Shown: piece after piece, positions 9,063 through 17,528 of the stretch
How positions within the stretch are numbered: position 1 is the first letter of the stretch
Layout of the letters: each line of letters begins with the position of its first letter
Source of the DNA: Asaia bogorensis
GTDB taxonomy: Bacteria > Pseudomonadota > Alphaproteobacteria > CACIAM-22H2
NCBI GenBank assembly: GCA_945901855.1
Contig: CAMDLT010000010.1
Location: forward strand, 1-64,000
DNA length: 64,000 nt
Reading direction: 5' to 3'
Notes under the pieces: generated by a model
What the model was told of the DNA's origin: nothing
The model's input: only the letters and a program-made list of their open reading frames with translations
Databases searched by the model: none
Made by a program: the position numbers and the translations under genes

Positions 9063-9959
9063 ATGGCCCAAAGCACTGCCTATCTCGCCGCCGAAGGATT
9101 TGTCGAACCGCTGCGCGAGGAGTTGGGCGAGATTTCGGCCGAATACGGACGTCTGCTGGTGGCGCCCGGCGCACCGCGAGCCGCCGCGTGGGCGCAAAAC
9201 ATCTGGCTCGACACCCGCGAAATCGCGGTCCCGTCGATCGGCCAAGCCGCCAAGGCGCTGCGCGCGATCCAGCGCAGCTGGGCGCTCTATCCGCATCTGC
9301 ACCATCGCCGCGCGGCGCTGATCGCGGGCGAACTGCCCAAAGTATCGGCCAAGCCCCTGGTGTTCGGCGCGCCCGCCCCGACATCGCCGCTGGGCTCGTG
9401 GACGCTGCTCGCCCCCGACCGCATGCTGATAAGCCCAGCCTGTTCGAGCGCCTTTCCGAACGGCGAATGCGCCTTCGTCGAAGACCGCGAAGGCCCGCCG
9501 AGCCGGGCCTATCTGAAACTTTGGGAGGCGCTGACGCTCGCAGGCGAACTGCCGAAACCGGGCGAGCGCTGCGTCGATCTGGGCGCGTCGCCGGGCGGCT
9601 GGAGCTGGGTGCTCGCCAAACTCGGCGCGCATGTTTTGGCGATCGACAAAGCGCCGCTCGATCAAAGGATCGCGGCGATGCCGGGGGTCGAATGGCGCCA
9701 AGCCAGTGCCTTCGGCTTGGATCCGGCCGAAATCGGGCCGGTCGACTGGCTGTTCAGCGACGTCATTTGCTATCCGGCCCGCCTGCTCGAACTGGTGCAG
9801 CGCTGGCAAGCGCTGGGGCTCGCCAAACGCATCGTCTGCACCCTCAAATTCCAGGGCCCGACCGACCACGAAACCGCCCGGCGTTTTGCCGCCATTCCGG
9901 GCAGCCGTCTGCGCCACCTGCACCACAACAAACACGAGTTGTGCTGGATGTCGTTCTAG
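9063..9959 (+). CDS. RlmM-like 23S rRNA 2'-O-ribose methyltransferase
   Basis: A 298-residue SAM-dependent methyltransferase of the RrmJ/FtsJ fold. The C-terminal half has the SAM-binding motif DLGASPGGWSWVLAKLG, then an acidic strand end (LAIDKAPL), a catalytic-type Asp (LFSDVICYP) and a Lys (CTLKFQGP), matching the K-D-K layout of 2'-O-methyltransferases. The central SPACSSAFPNGE region and overall order resemble E. coli RlmM, which modifies C2498 of 23S rRNA, but the protein is shorter (298 against about 366 residues). ATG 9063 is the only sensible start; the ORF track runs upstream into the divergent gene. The exact rRNA target is inferred. Confidence 0.75.
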   Translation: MAQSTAYLAAEGFVEPLREELGEISAEYGRLLVAPGAPRAAAWAQNIWLDTREIAVPSIGQAAKALRAIQRSWALYPHLHHRRAALIAGELPKVSAKPLVFGAPAPTSPLGSWTLLAPDRMLISPACSSAFPNGECAFVEDREGPPSRAYLKLWEALTLAGELPKPGERCVDLGASPGGWSWVLAKLGAHVLAIDKAPLDQRIAAMPGVEWRQASAFGLDPAEIGPVDWLFSDVICYPARLLELVQRWQALGLAKRIVCTLKFQGPTDHETARRFAAIPGSRLRHLHHNKHELCWMSF

Positions 9960-9973
9960 TCTTTGCGCCCGGC

Positions 9974-10900
9974 CTAATCTTTACGCTGGGCAAGCCATTT
10001 GAGCGTTCGCTCGAGCCCCGCCTCCAGCAAAACCTGCGGCGCCCAGCCGACGCGGCGCAGCTTGGTGCAGTCGCTCAGCGATAGGCGGATATCGCCCGCC
10101 CGCGGCGGCGCAAAGATCGGATCCGCAGCCGAGCCCGCCAGACGCTGCAAGGTCTTGGCAAGATCGAGCACGCTGGTCGAAACGCCTGTGCCGACATTGA
10201 AGATCGGGGCGTCGGTGCTGGCAGCTTCGAGCCCGGCGCGCAAAGCGGCCACGACGTCCGCGACATAGACGAAGTCGCGCGCCTGGGCGCCGTCGCCAAG
10301 AATGGTGCAGGGTTGGCCCGCTTGCACGCGGGCCGCGAAGATCGAGATCACGCCCGAATACGGGCTCGCCGGATCTTGGCGCGGCCCAAAGACGTTGAAA
10401 AACCGGAACCCTGCCGTCGGCACGCCATGCACTGTTCCCGCCACGCGGGCGTGCAATTCGCAGCCGAGCTTGTCGGCGCCGTAGGCCGAGAGCGGGCGCA
10501 CGGCACTGTCTTCGCGCAGCGGCAAGTTCGGGTTGTCGCCAAAAACCGCCGCCGACGAAGCGTAGACGACCGGAATGCGCCCGCTGCGGCGCGCCGCATC
10601 GAACACGCGGATCGCGCCCGTCAGGTTCGCGCGGTGCGTCCCCGCCCAATCTTCGTTGCTGCGCTGCACCGACGCAACCGCCGCCAGATGCACAATCCCG
10701 TCCGCCCCGTCGGCGGCCGCATCGACCGCACCCGCATCGCCCACGTCGCCCGCCAAGAACGCGACGCGCGGATCGAGATTGGCGCGGTTTCCGGTCGACA
10801 GATCATCGAGCACGCGCACGCGGTCGCCCGCCGCCAGCAAAGCGTCGCACACGTGCGAGCCGATAAAACCGGCGCCGCCGGTCACGAGGATTGTCGCCAT
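9974..10900 (-). CDS. NAD-dependent nucleotide-sugar epimerase at the end of the pel operon (PelX/GalE-like)
   Basis: A 308-residue extended short-chain dehydrogenase. It shows the NAD-binding motif TGGAGFIG at residues 7-14, the catalytic pair S115-S116 and Y140xxxK144 (AYGADK), and FFNVFGPRQ near the sugar-binding region. The family inverts C4 of UDP-hexoses. Pel contains N-acetylgalactosamine and galactosamine, so a UDP-GlcNAc to UDP-GalNAc 4-epimerase would supply the polymerase substrate. The PelX epimerase plays this part in some Pseudomonas. The start codon lies 2 bases after the pelG stop, so it is very probably the last gene of the operon. Substrate is inferred from context. Start 10900 is preferred to the long ORF-track version. 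Confidence 0.82.
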   Translation of the reverse strand: MATILVTGGAGFIGSHVCDALLAAGDRVRVLDDLSTGNRANLDPRVAFLAGDVGDAGAVDAAADGADGIVHLAAVASVQRSNEDWAGTHRANLTGAIRVFDAARRSGRIPVVYASSAAVFGDNPNLPLREDSAVRPLSAYGADKLGCELHARVAGTVHGVPTAGFRFFNVFGPRQDPASPYSGVISIFAARVQAGQPCTILGDGAQARDFVYVADVVAALRAGLEAASTDAPIFNVGTGVSTSVLDLAKTLQRLAGSAADPIFAPPRAGDIRLSLSDCTKLRRVGWAPQVLLEAGLERTLKWLAQRKD

Positions 10901-10902
10901 GC

Positions 10903-12294
10903 TCAGTCCGCTTTCTGCACGCGAATGGAAGGGTTGGACTCGATGAAGGAGAGGTACGGCAAGTTCGCCAGTTTGCGCAGCAGGATCGTGTAGCCGATCA
11001 TGAAACTGGCGAGGGCCGACAAGAAATAGCCGTAGCCGTACCAAGCGAAGCCCGCAACGAGCGTACCGAAGGTGAGGACCGTGTTGGCGATCAGAAAAAA
11101 GACGACCAGCTTGAGGGCCAGCATGCGCAGATCGAAATACGCGAACACGATCAGCACGAACAAAAGCAGCGAATGGAACAAAGCGCCCAGCACGCCCAAA
11201 CGGAACATGCCCATTTCCGCGAAGCTGACACCAAGCGCCACGAACAGCGTCGGCGCGAGCAGGATCGCCAGATACGTGAGCGCCCCCTGCAGCACGATCA
11301 GCACGCGGAATCCCTCGCCCACCGTGTCGATCAGATCGAGTTGGGCGGCGCGGATGCGGGCCCAAGTGCCGTGCTTGCGGATCTGGTCGAAAAAAACGAG
11401 ATAGCGGTCGAAGAACGCCGTCTCGACGATCAGCACGAACATCGCCATCGCGGGCAGGATCGTGAGGTAGGCCAAAAACATCGCGCTGTCGTAGAGCGGA
11501 TACGACACCAGCACGCCCGCCTCGACCGTGCGGCCCGGCTCGAGCCACATGATCCATTTGTCGACCCAAATCGCCAGATTGTAGGCGAGCGCAGTTGCCG
11601 CCAGATCCCAGTAGCGGCGAAAATACGCCACGAACGCAAACGGCTTCAGCACGGGATAGGGATATTCAGCGAAAATCCGCGCGATCAGCGCAAACACCAC
11701 GATGCAAAGTCCGATCGTGAAGCCCGACAGCAACCCCGCAGCGCCATAAGGCGCAAGCGCCAGTCCCGCCGCCAACCCGCACGCCATGCCGACGATGAAG
11801 GCGAAGGTGATGGCGCGAAAATCCTTGAGCGTGGACAAGAACACGCCCGCCACCCACAACGCCGCCGTCGCTAGGTAGCTCGCGATCGCAGCAAGACGAA
11901 CCTCGAGCGTGGCGTCGATCGCAAAACCGTAAAGACCGATCGCCAGCGGCATCTGCGTGGCCGCCATCACGGCCAAGGCGCCCAGCAGCATGCCGGGGCC
12001 TTCGCTGACGTTCCGCTCGTAGATACGGTCGGCCAAATACCGCGTCACCACGATCGCCACGGGGCCAGCGAGCGTGAGCGAGAAACCAAAATTGTAGATC
12101 ACGACAATGCGGAAAATCGCGACGTCGGAATCGTCGGCAAGCCCCCCGGCCATCACCGACAACGTGCCGAGCGACAGGATCGTGACGAGCCACGGCCCGG
12201 CAGCCACGAGCGTCGCGTGCATGAATGCGCGCAGCGTGCCGAGCAGATCGTCGCCCTTGGCAAGTTCGCGCAGCGAAAAACCGATGCCCGCCAT
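10903..12294 (-). CDS. pelG: Pel polysaccharide inner-membrane transporter PelG
   Basis: A 463-residue protein with about 12 transmembrane helices, close to the usual PelG length. It begins with the characteristic N-terminus MAGIGFSLRELAKGDDLLG. The family belongs to the MOP flippase superfamily and, with PelD, PelE and PelF, forms the inner-membrane complex that makes and exports Pel. The start codon overlaps the pelF stop by one base (TGATG), so translation is coupled. Confidence 0.93.
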   Translation of the reverse strand: MAGIGFSLRELAKGDDLLGTLRAFMHATLVAAGPWLVTILSLGTLSVMAGGLADDSDVAIFRIVVIYNFGFSLTLAGPVAIVVTRYLADRIYERNVSEGPGMLLGALAVMAATQMPLAIGLYGFAIDATLEVRLAAIASYLATAALWVAGVFLSTLKDFRAITFAFIVGMACGLAAGLALAPYGAAGLLSGFTIGLCIVVFALIARIFAEYPYPVLKPFAFVAYFRRYWDLAATALAYNLAIWVDKWIMWLEPGRTVEAGVLVSYPLYDSAMFLAYLTILPAMAMFVLIVETAFFDRYLVFFDQIRKHGTWARIRAAQLDLIDTVGEGFRVLIVLQGALTYLAILLAPTLFVALGVSFAEMGMFRLGVLGALFHSLLLFVLIVFAYFDLRMLALKLVVFFLIANTVLTFGTLVAGFAWYGYGYFLSALASFMIGYTILLRKLANLPYLSFIESNPSIRVQKAD

Positions 12295-13835
12295 CAGGCC
12301 GCCGCCCCCGCCGAACGTTGGCGCGTCGGCGCATCGCGGCAGGACTCGTAGAGCTCGCGGTAAATGCCGTCGATCGTCTTTTTGTTGTAGTAGAGCTCGA
12401 CGCGCCGCTTGATCGCGCTAGCGCAGCGTTCGTGCCATGCCTTGTCGCGAAGCAGGCGCACGAGGGCCCGACCCGTCGCGACCGAATCCGCAAGCCCCGT
12501 GATCTCGCCGCCGGGACCGAGTTTTTCAGTTTCGTCCGAGCGACCTTCGATCATTTCGCGGCACGCCCCAACGTCGGTCGCAACGGTCGGGACGCCCGCC
12601 GCACCGCCTTCCAAAATCACGAGCGGCTGGGCTTCCGATACCGATGTAAGCGCCAGCGCGTCGATCCGCCCGAGCCAGTCGGTCAATTTCTGTCGACCCA
12701 TAAATTTGAGCGTGCCCTCGAGCTTCAACAGCTTCACGAGGTCGCGGCATTCGGCGGCGTAGGCGGGATCTTCGTCCTCCGGGCCCAGCACCAAAGCTTC
12801 GAGATCGGGCACGTCGCGCAAAGCCACCGCCACCGCGCGAATGAAGGTTTTAACGTCCTTGATCGGCACGACGCGCCCGATCAGCGCCACGGTCGGTCGG
12901 CGGCCTTTGTCCGCGCGCGGGACGGCTGCGTAGAGGTCGTAGTCGATGCCGTTGGGAATGACGCGCAAAAGGTCGGACGCAGCCCCGTCGCGCCGCTGCA
13001 TAGCCTGGTTGCCTTCGTAGAGCGTCACGATCGCGTGCGCCGACGAATAGACGCAGCGCGAATAGGCCACGAAGGTGTCGATCCACAGATCTTTGAGCGT
13101 GCGTCGTCCGCGCTCGACCGCCAACATGCGCAATCGGCCCGAAGCGAGCCAATCGGCCATCGTGATTTCGATGCGCCGTTCGTTCGTGTAGATGCCGTGC
13201 TCGGTGACGAAGCACGGCCGCCCCGTTTCGATCGACGCCCGCGCGGCCATGAGCCCGGCATAGCCTGTCGAAATCGTGTGGTAGACGCGCGCTTGCGGCA
13301 GCGGCGCCAGCAAAGCCGCGAACAGGCCGCCAAGCTGGGCGCGCCAAGTCCAAAAATAGTCGAGGAACGAGCCGTCCGGAACGCTGCCATGGTACATGCG
13401 CACGAGCGCGTTCCAGGCCGTCTGTGAATTCAGCAGCGCGTCGGCGCCGATGCGTCCGCGAAAGGGGGCCAGCAAGCGCACGACCTCCGCCAGATCCTCG
13501 ATGCCGCCGCGCGCCTGGATCGCCAGCAGCGGCGGCTCGAGGGCCGCAAAGAGCTTGGCAAGCCCGCGCACGAAGCGCGGCCCTTGCGCCGGCTGCTGCA
13601 GATAGACGTGCGTAAGGCCCACGACATTTTCGGCGATCGGATATTTGAATTCGCGTTCCTTGCGGTCGGCCAACAGCGACACGCAATGGAACGTCAAATG
13701 CGGCTGCGCCCGAATGAGGTCGTTGACCCAGGTCGACACGCCCCCCGAAATGTAGGGATAGGTGCCCTCGAGCAGCAGGCAGACATCCGCGCTTGGGAAG
13801 GTCGAAAAATCTTTATTGGGCAGCCCTCCGTTCAT
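12294..13835 (-). CDS. pelF: Pel polysaccharide glycosyltransferase PelF
   Basis: A 513-residue GT4-family retaining glycosyltransferase, the cytoplasmic Pel polymerase. The N-terminus has VCLLLEGTYPYISGGVSTW, a hallmark of PelF. The C-terminal Rossmann domain has VALIGRVVPIKDVKTFIRA and the E-x7-E motif in SEAQPLVILEGGAAG. The ORF track starts at 13982, but ATG 13835 overlaps the pelE stop as ATGA and places the hallmark motif close to the N-terminus. PelF uses UDP-GalNAc-type donors in characterised systems, which fits the epimerase in the same operon. Confidence 0.95.
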   Translation of the reverse strand: MNGGLPNKDFSTFPSADVCLLLEGTYPYISGGVSTWVNDLIRAQPHLTFHCVSLLADRKEREFKYPIAENVVGLTHVYLQQPAQGPRFVRGLAKLFAALEPPLLAIQARGGIEDLAEVVRLLAPFRGRIGADALLNSQTAWNALVRMYHGSVPDGSFLDYFWTWRAQLGGLFAALLAPLPQARVYHTISTGYAGLMAARASIETGRPCFVTEHGIYTNERRIEITMADWLASGRLRMLAVERGRRTLKDLWIDTFVAYSRCVYSSAHAIVTLYEGNQAMQRRDGAASDLLRVIPNGIDYDLYAAVPRADKGRRPTVALIGRVVPIKDVKTFIRAVAVALRDVPDLEALVLGPEDEDPAYAAECRDLVKLLKLEGTLKFMGRQKLTDWLGRIDALALTSVSEAQPLVILEGGAAGVPTVATDVGACREMIEGRSDETEKLGPGGEITGLADSVATGRALVRLLRDKAWHERCASAIKRRVELYYNKKTIDGIYRELYESCRDAPTRQRSAGAAA

Positions 13836-14962
13836 GCCGCGCGCTCCCGGCCCCACAGGCGGGCCGCATCGCGCAAAATCGGATCGGCGGCCTCGTCCTT
13901 GTCGAGTAGCGGCGCCAAGCGCTGGGCAACCGCGCGCAAGCGATCGAAGGCGCGCAACTGGAACAGGCACTCGAGATACCATATCGCGCCGGTCTGCGGC
14001 AGGCGCCCGCCTTCGGCCGAACGTGCCAGCAGCGCGCTTGCCTCGGCATGGCGGCCGACCCGCACAAGCAGTCGGCCTTTGGCAAGTTCAAGTGCGCCAT
14101 TGTCAGGCGTGCGTTCGAGCGCCGCCGAATAGAGCGCCAGCGCGCGCGCGCGGTTTTCGTCCTGGCGGTCCGCATCGAGCAGCCCCGTAAATGCGTAGTC
14201 GTCGTAGTGGCGTGCGGCTGCGCCGATCAGCGGCGCATCGCCCGGTCGGCGAGCCATCTCCTGCTCGAGATCGACCGATCGGCGCACGAACCGCTGTTCG
14301 ATCTGGGCCACCGCCGTTGCAGCCTGCACGCGGATCGCAGGCTCCTCATGCGCCAACGCAGCTTTGAGGGCGGGCGCAAACGCAGGCTTGAAATAGGCCG
14401 CAATCAGCGCCAGCAAGGCTTGCTTCTGGTCGAACGTGCCAAACGACAGGATGTCGGTAAACGAGGAGATCGAACGCGCCGACGCATCGTCGTCGGTGCC
14501 GCTCGCCACGATTTCCTGGAACAACGCACGGGCGCTCTCGACCTTCTGTTCGGGAAACAAGGCGGCATACCACTCTTCGAAATCGGTGGCGTTGCGCCGG
14601 AAAATCGCGAACAGCACCGCGCACAGCGCCGTGCCGCAGGCCCCGAACGGTCCCGCGAGCGCCGCCGATCCGAGCAGCAGATACGGCAGCCGCAGATCGC
14701 GCTTGCGTCGGGCCACCGTCCAGCACCACAGGCCGAGAACGGCAACCGCACCGGCATGCACGCCCAACGCCGCCAACGCCCCGACATGCCCCGCGATCGC
14801 CGCATACCAGCCCACAGCGATGCTGGCGGCAGCGGACGATCCCAGCAGAACGGTTTCCGCGACCGGCGCGGAATCCGCAAGCGACGACAAGCGCGCGAGT
14901 GCTGCCGCGTGTTCGCGGTCGCGTCGTCCCTGCCGTCGTTCGCTGGTTGCGCTCTGACTCAA
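13832..14962 (-). CDS. pelE: Pel inner-membrane scaffold protein PelE
   Basis: Assigned by position between pelD and pelF and by architecture. There are three hydrophobic segments in the first 120 residues, then a helical soluble part with HEAT/TPR-like repeats (ALKAALAHEEPAIRVQAATAV, ALYSAALERTPDNGALELAKGRLL). In Pseudomonas, PelE links PelD and the PelF polymerase. The start is uncertain. TTG 14962 overlaps the pelD stop as TTGA with GGGAGG about 10 bases upstream and is chosen here. The ORF-track start (15025) would overlap pelD by over 60 bases. With TTG the length is 376 residues. Confidence 0.78.
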   Translation of the reverse strand: MSQSATSERRQGRRDREHAAALARLSSLADSAPVAETVLLGSSAAASIAVGWYAAIAGHVGALAALGVHAGAVAVLGLWCWTVARRKRDLRLPYLLLGSAALAGPFGACGTALCAVLFAIFRRNATDFEEWYAALFPEQKVESARALFQEIVASGTDDDASARSISSFTDILSFGTFDQKQALLALIAAYFKPAFAPALKAALAHEEPAIRVQAATAVAQIEQRFVRRSVDLEQEMARRPGDAPLIGAAARHYDDYAFTGLLDADRQDENRARALALYSAALERTPDNGALELAKGRLLVRVGRHAEASALLARSAEGGRLPQTGAIWYLECLFQLRAFDRLRAVAQRLAPLLDKDEAADPILRDAARLWGRERAA

Positions 14963-15948
14963 GATTTCCCGGCCTCCCGCCCAGCGCGCGCCGCGTTGGC
15001 GTAGGCCGTGCCGATCCATTCGCACAGCAGGCGGAAGTTTTCGATGGTCGTGGCCGTAAGATCGAGAAAACCCATCTCCTCGATCTTGAGCATGCCGATC
15101 ACTTCCTGGGTATCAACATTGAGAAGCGGCGCGGCGAGAAGCCCTTCGCCGCGCAGCACGGCATCGTCGGCAGCCAGAGCGGCCACGAGCGTTCGCCTGG
15201 AACCGACGATCGCCTGGAACAGCGCTGACTGGCCGTCGAAGTCGGCTGCGTTGCGCGTCTCGTTTTTCTCCCAGCCCTCGTTCATGGCCATGACCAGCGT
15301 TTCGCCGCGCAGCAAAAACAGCGAATAGCGTCTTGGCGCCATAACCGTGCGCACGAGGTCGCCAACGCCTGCCTCGATCTGGTTGACGGCCATCCGCTCG
15401 ATGCCTTTGGCCGCATTGTAGATCGCAAAGACCGTGCGCAGCTGGCCGGCAACGCGCGCTTCCAGCCCTTCGCGCCGCAGATCGAGTCGCCGGTAAGCAG
15501 CAGCGATCACATCCTCGCGTCGGCGCGACTGGGCGACGTCCTCGCGCAATTGGTCGCGCTCGCGCCGCATCCGGCCCTGCAACTCGCCGAACAGCACGGC
15601 TGCAATCGCCCAGAGCAACGGATCGAGCGTGGCGCGCAGCAGCCAAGCGTACAGGTCTTCGTCGAAGCCCTGGGCGGGCGTATTGCCGATGAGCAGCGCC
15701 GCACTGGCCGCCGCCACCGCAACGAGCGCCTCGCTGGTGCCGTACTGCACAGCACACAGCAGCACGATCGCCCAAAAAGGATGCGGTTTGACGTCCGCGA
15801 ACCGCGTGAAATCAAAAAACAGCAAGTCGATCGCCAGAGCGGAACCAAGGAACAGCGTAATTTCGACCAGCGCCGACTGGCGCAAGCCAAACAGCATTTT
15901 GGGTACGACCGGTGCAGGCGCTGTTGGGATAGAGGCTACATCCGCCAT
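14959..15948 (-). CDS. pelD: PelD-like membrane/GAF regulator, short form
   Basis: A 329-residue protein with an N-terminal membrane region of about four helices (residues 20-115), a coiled coil (about 120-165, QGRMRRERDQLREDVAQSRRREDVIAAAYR begins it) and a GAF domain to about residue 315. Pseudomonas PelD is longer (about 455 residues) and ends with a degenerate GGDEF domain that binds cyclic di-GMP through an RxxD motif. Here the chain ends soon after the GAF domain and I find no RxxD in the cytoplasmic part, so cyclic-di-GMP binding looks lost. ATG 15948 overlaps the end of the upstream gene by 13 bases. Position and architecture make PelD the best call. Confidence 0.8.
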   Translation of the reverse strand: MADVASIPTAPAPVVPKMLFGLRQSALVEITLFLGSALAIDLLFFDFTRFADVKPHPFWAIVLLCAVQYGTSEALVAVAAASAALLIGNTPAQGFDEDLYAWLLRATLDPLLWAIAAVLFGELQGRMRRERDQLREDVAQSRRREDVIAAAYRRLDLRREGLEARVAGQLRTVFAIYNAAKGIERMAVNQIEAGVGDLVRTVMAPRRYSLFLLRGETLVMAMNEGWEKNETRNAADFDGQSALFQAIVGSRRTLVAALAADDAVLRGEGLLAAPLLNVDTQEVIGMLKIEEMGFLDLTATTIENFRLLCEWIGTAYANAARAGREAGKS

Positions 15949-17528
15949 GTCAAAAATCCGCCGATGGTGATTGAAGCTGAAGAATCGCGGCCGACGCCGC
16001 GACCATAGAATCCGCGCAGCCCCGCTTGAAGCGCATCGTCGCCAAGCCAAGAAAGACTGGCCCCCGCCAACGGCCCACCACGATGGCCGTAGCGGTCGTA
16101 GGCTGGACCGGCCGAAACATCCGCGACGACCGGCCACTGGCTGTCGAACGCGCGCCGAAAATCGAGCATGTAGCCCGCCAGCAGCCCATGCACTTCGCGA
16201 TAGCGCAGCGGCACAGGCCGGAATTCCGTACCGGCTGCGGCCGGATCTTGCGCCCGCACGATGCGGAACGGGTACTCACCGTCGAACACGTACGCAAGCG
16301 AGGCTCCGTTTGCCAGACCATCGAGCGGCAAGCGGGCTTCCCCGTCGAGCGTGGCAGAACGCGCGCCATCGACATAGCCGGGCAGACTGTAACGGCTGAA
16401 ACCGCCACGCGCGCGCACCGACAAACCAACGAGCCACGGCCGCACATACTCGGCAGAAATCCGATCGCGCGTACCGTCGGCGACAATGCTTTCGGAAAAA
16501 TCCCAATAGGGTTTGGCAATTTCAATGCCGAGGCCATAGCGCGCCAAGTCACCGACGACTTCGCTCGAAAATCCAGCCCCCAGCCGGGCGGCATTGGCAA
16601 AGAGCTGGCCCTGCAAGCGCCCGCCATCCTCGTTGCGCCGCACAAGGCCGATGGCGCCGCGCTGGCGTCCGCCTTTGAAGGACGACGAATACCCGTTTGG
16701 GCGGCGCACGCCGGGGCTGTCGAGCAGCACCGTGTCGAAAACCGCCGTCGCGCGCCACACATCGCTGATCGGCGCTTCGATTGCCGTGCCGAGCGTATAG
16801 CGTTTTTCGGCCGCGCTGGTGCGGCGATACTCGGGTTCGACGCGCAAGCTTGGCGCATCGGCGCGCGACAACTCGGCACGGGCACGCGCGATCTCGGCAT
16901 TGTCGGGATCAAGCAGGTCGGCGCGCGCGAGCAAAGCGGCCGCGCGCATCGGCCGACCGATCTGACGCTCGACGGCCGCCCATTGCTGAAGCGTATCGGC
17001 ATCGTTGGGATCTTGCTCGGCCAGTCGGGCGAGGCGCCCGCGCGCAATGTCGCTCTTGCCGGTCTGCGATTCGAGACTCGCGCGCAGCCGCTCGAGCCGA
17101 CGCTCGGCGCGCTCCACCACGATGCCGTCGGGTGCGGTTTCGTCGGCCACCGGCCGCTCAGGCACGCGCAGCACCAGAACGACGCTCTCGTTCGCGCCCG
17201 TCCCCTCGCGGCGCATCGTCGCGACGGTGCCGGACGTGCCAACAATCAGCAGCGTATCGAAACCCGTGCTCGCCGTTTCGACGAACCGGGCGAGGTCGCG
17301 CTGCAGATCGCGCGCCTCGAGCGCCGCCACAGGACCGTCGAAACGCAGCAGCGCTTCGCGCCCGCTCATCTCGAGGCGCACAGCAACGGGCGGGACCCAT
17401 GCGATGCGCACATTGGCAAGCGGCCCCTCGCTCGACCAGGTAAGCTCCAATCGCACAGGCGGCGTCTGTGCCAGAACGTCGCCCGACGCCAGCAGCGCCA
17501 GCAACATTGCGAACCAGACGCGCCTCAC
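15936..17528 (-). CDS. pelB: Outer-membrane beta-barrel export protein, equivalent to PelB C-terminal part
   Basis: A 530-residue protein with a Sec signal peptide (AMLLALLASGDVLAQ), a domain rich in beta structure, a TPR-like stretch (RGRLARLAEQDPNDADTLQQW), then from about residue 230 to the end a series of alternating amphipathic strands typical of an outer-membrane barrel. It ends GGFLTWRM. In Pseudomonas the barrel is the C-terminus of the single PelB protein (about 1190 residues). Here barrel and main TPR domain are separate genes, so this protein needs its own signal peptide, as seen. The start is GTG, overlapping the upstream stop (GTGA). It should form the pore through which Pel leaves the cell. 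Confidence 0.8.
   Translation of the reverse strand: MRRVWFAMLLALLASGDVLAQTPPVRLELTWSSEGPLANVRIAWVPPVAVRLEMSGREALLRFDGPVAALEARDLQRDLARFVETASTGFDTLLIVGTSGTVATMRREGTGANESVVLVLRVPERPVADETAPDGIVVERAERRLERLRASLESQTGKSDIARGRLARLAEQDPNDADTLQQWAAVERQIGRPMRAAALLARADLLDPDNAEIARARAELSRADAPSLRVEPEYRRTSAAEKRYTLGTAIEAPISDVWRATAVFDTVLLDSPGVRRPNGYSSSFKGGRQRGAIGLVRRNEDGGRLQGQLFANAARLGAGFSSEVVGDLARYGLGIEIAKPYWDFSESIVADGTRDRISAEYVRPWLVGLSVRARGGFSRYSLPGYVDGARSATLDGEARLPLDGLANGASLAYVFDGEYPFRIVRAQDPAAAGTEFRPVPLRYREVHGLLAGYMLDFRRAFDSQWPVVADVSAGPAYDRYGHRGGPLAGASLSWLGDDALQAGLRGFYGRGVGRDSSASITIGGFLTWRM

Noticed and set aside
6770-9076. 768-residue minus-strand ORF and the 732-residue plus-strand ORF at 6766-8964
   Set aside because: Both are shadows of the phosphatase (+) and the membrane protein (-), whose frames show real motifs or membrane helices.
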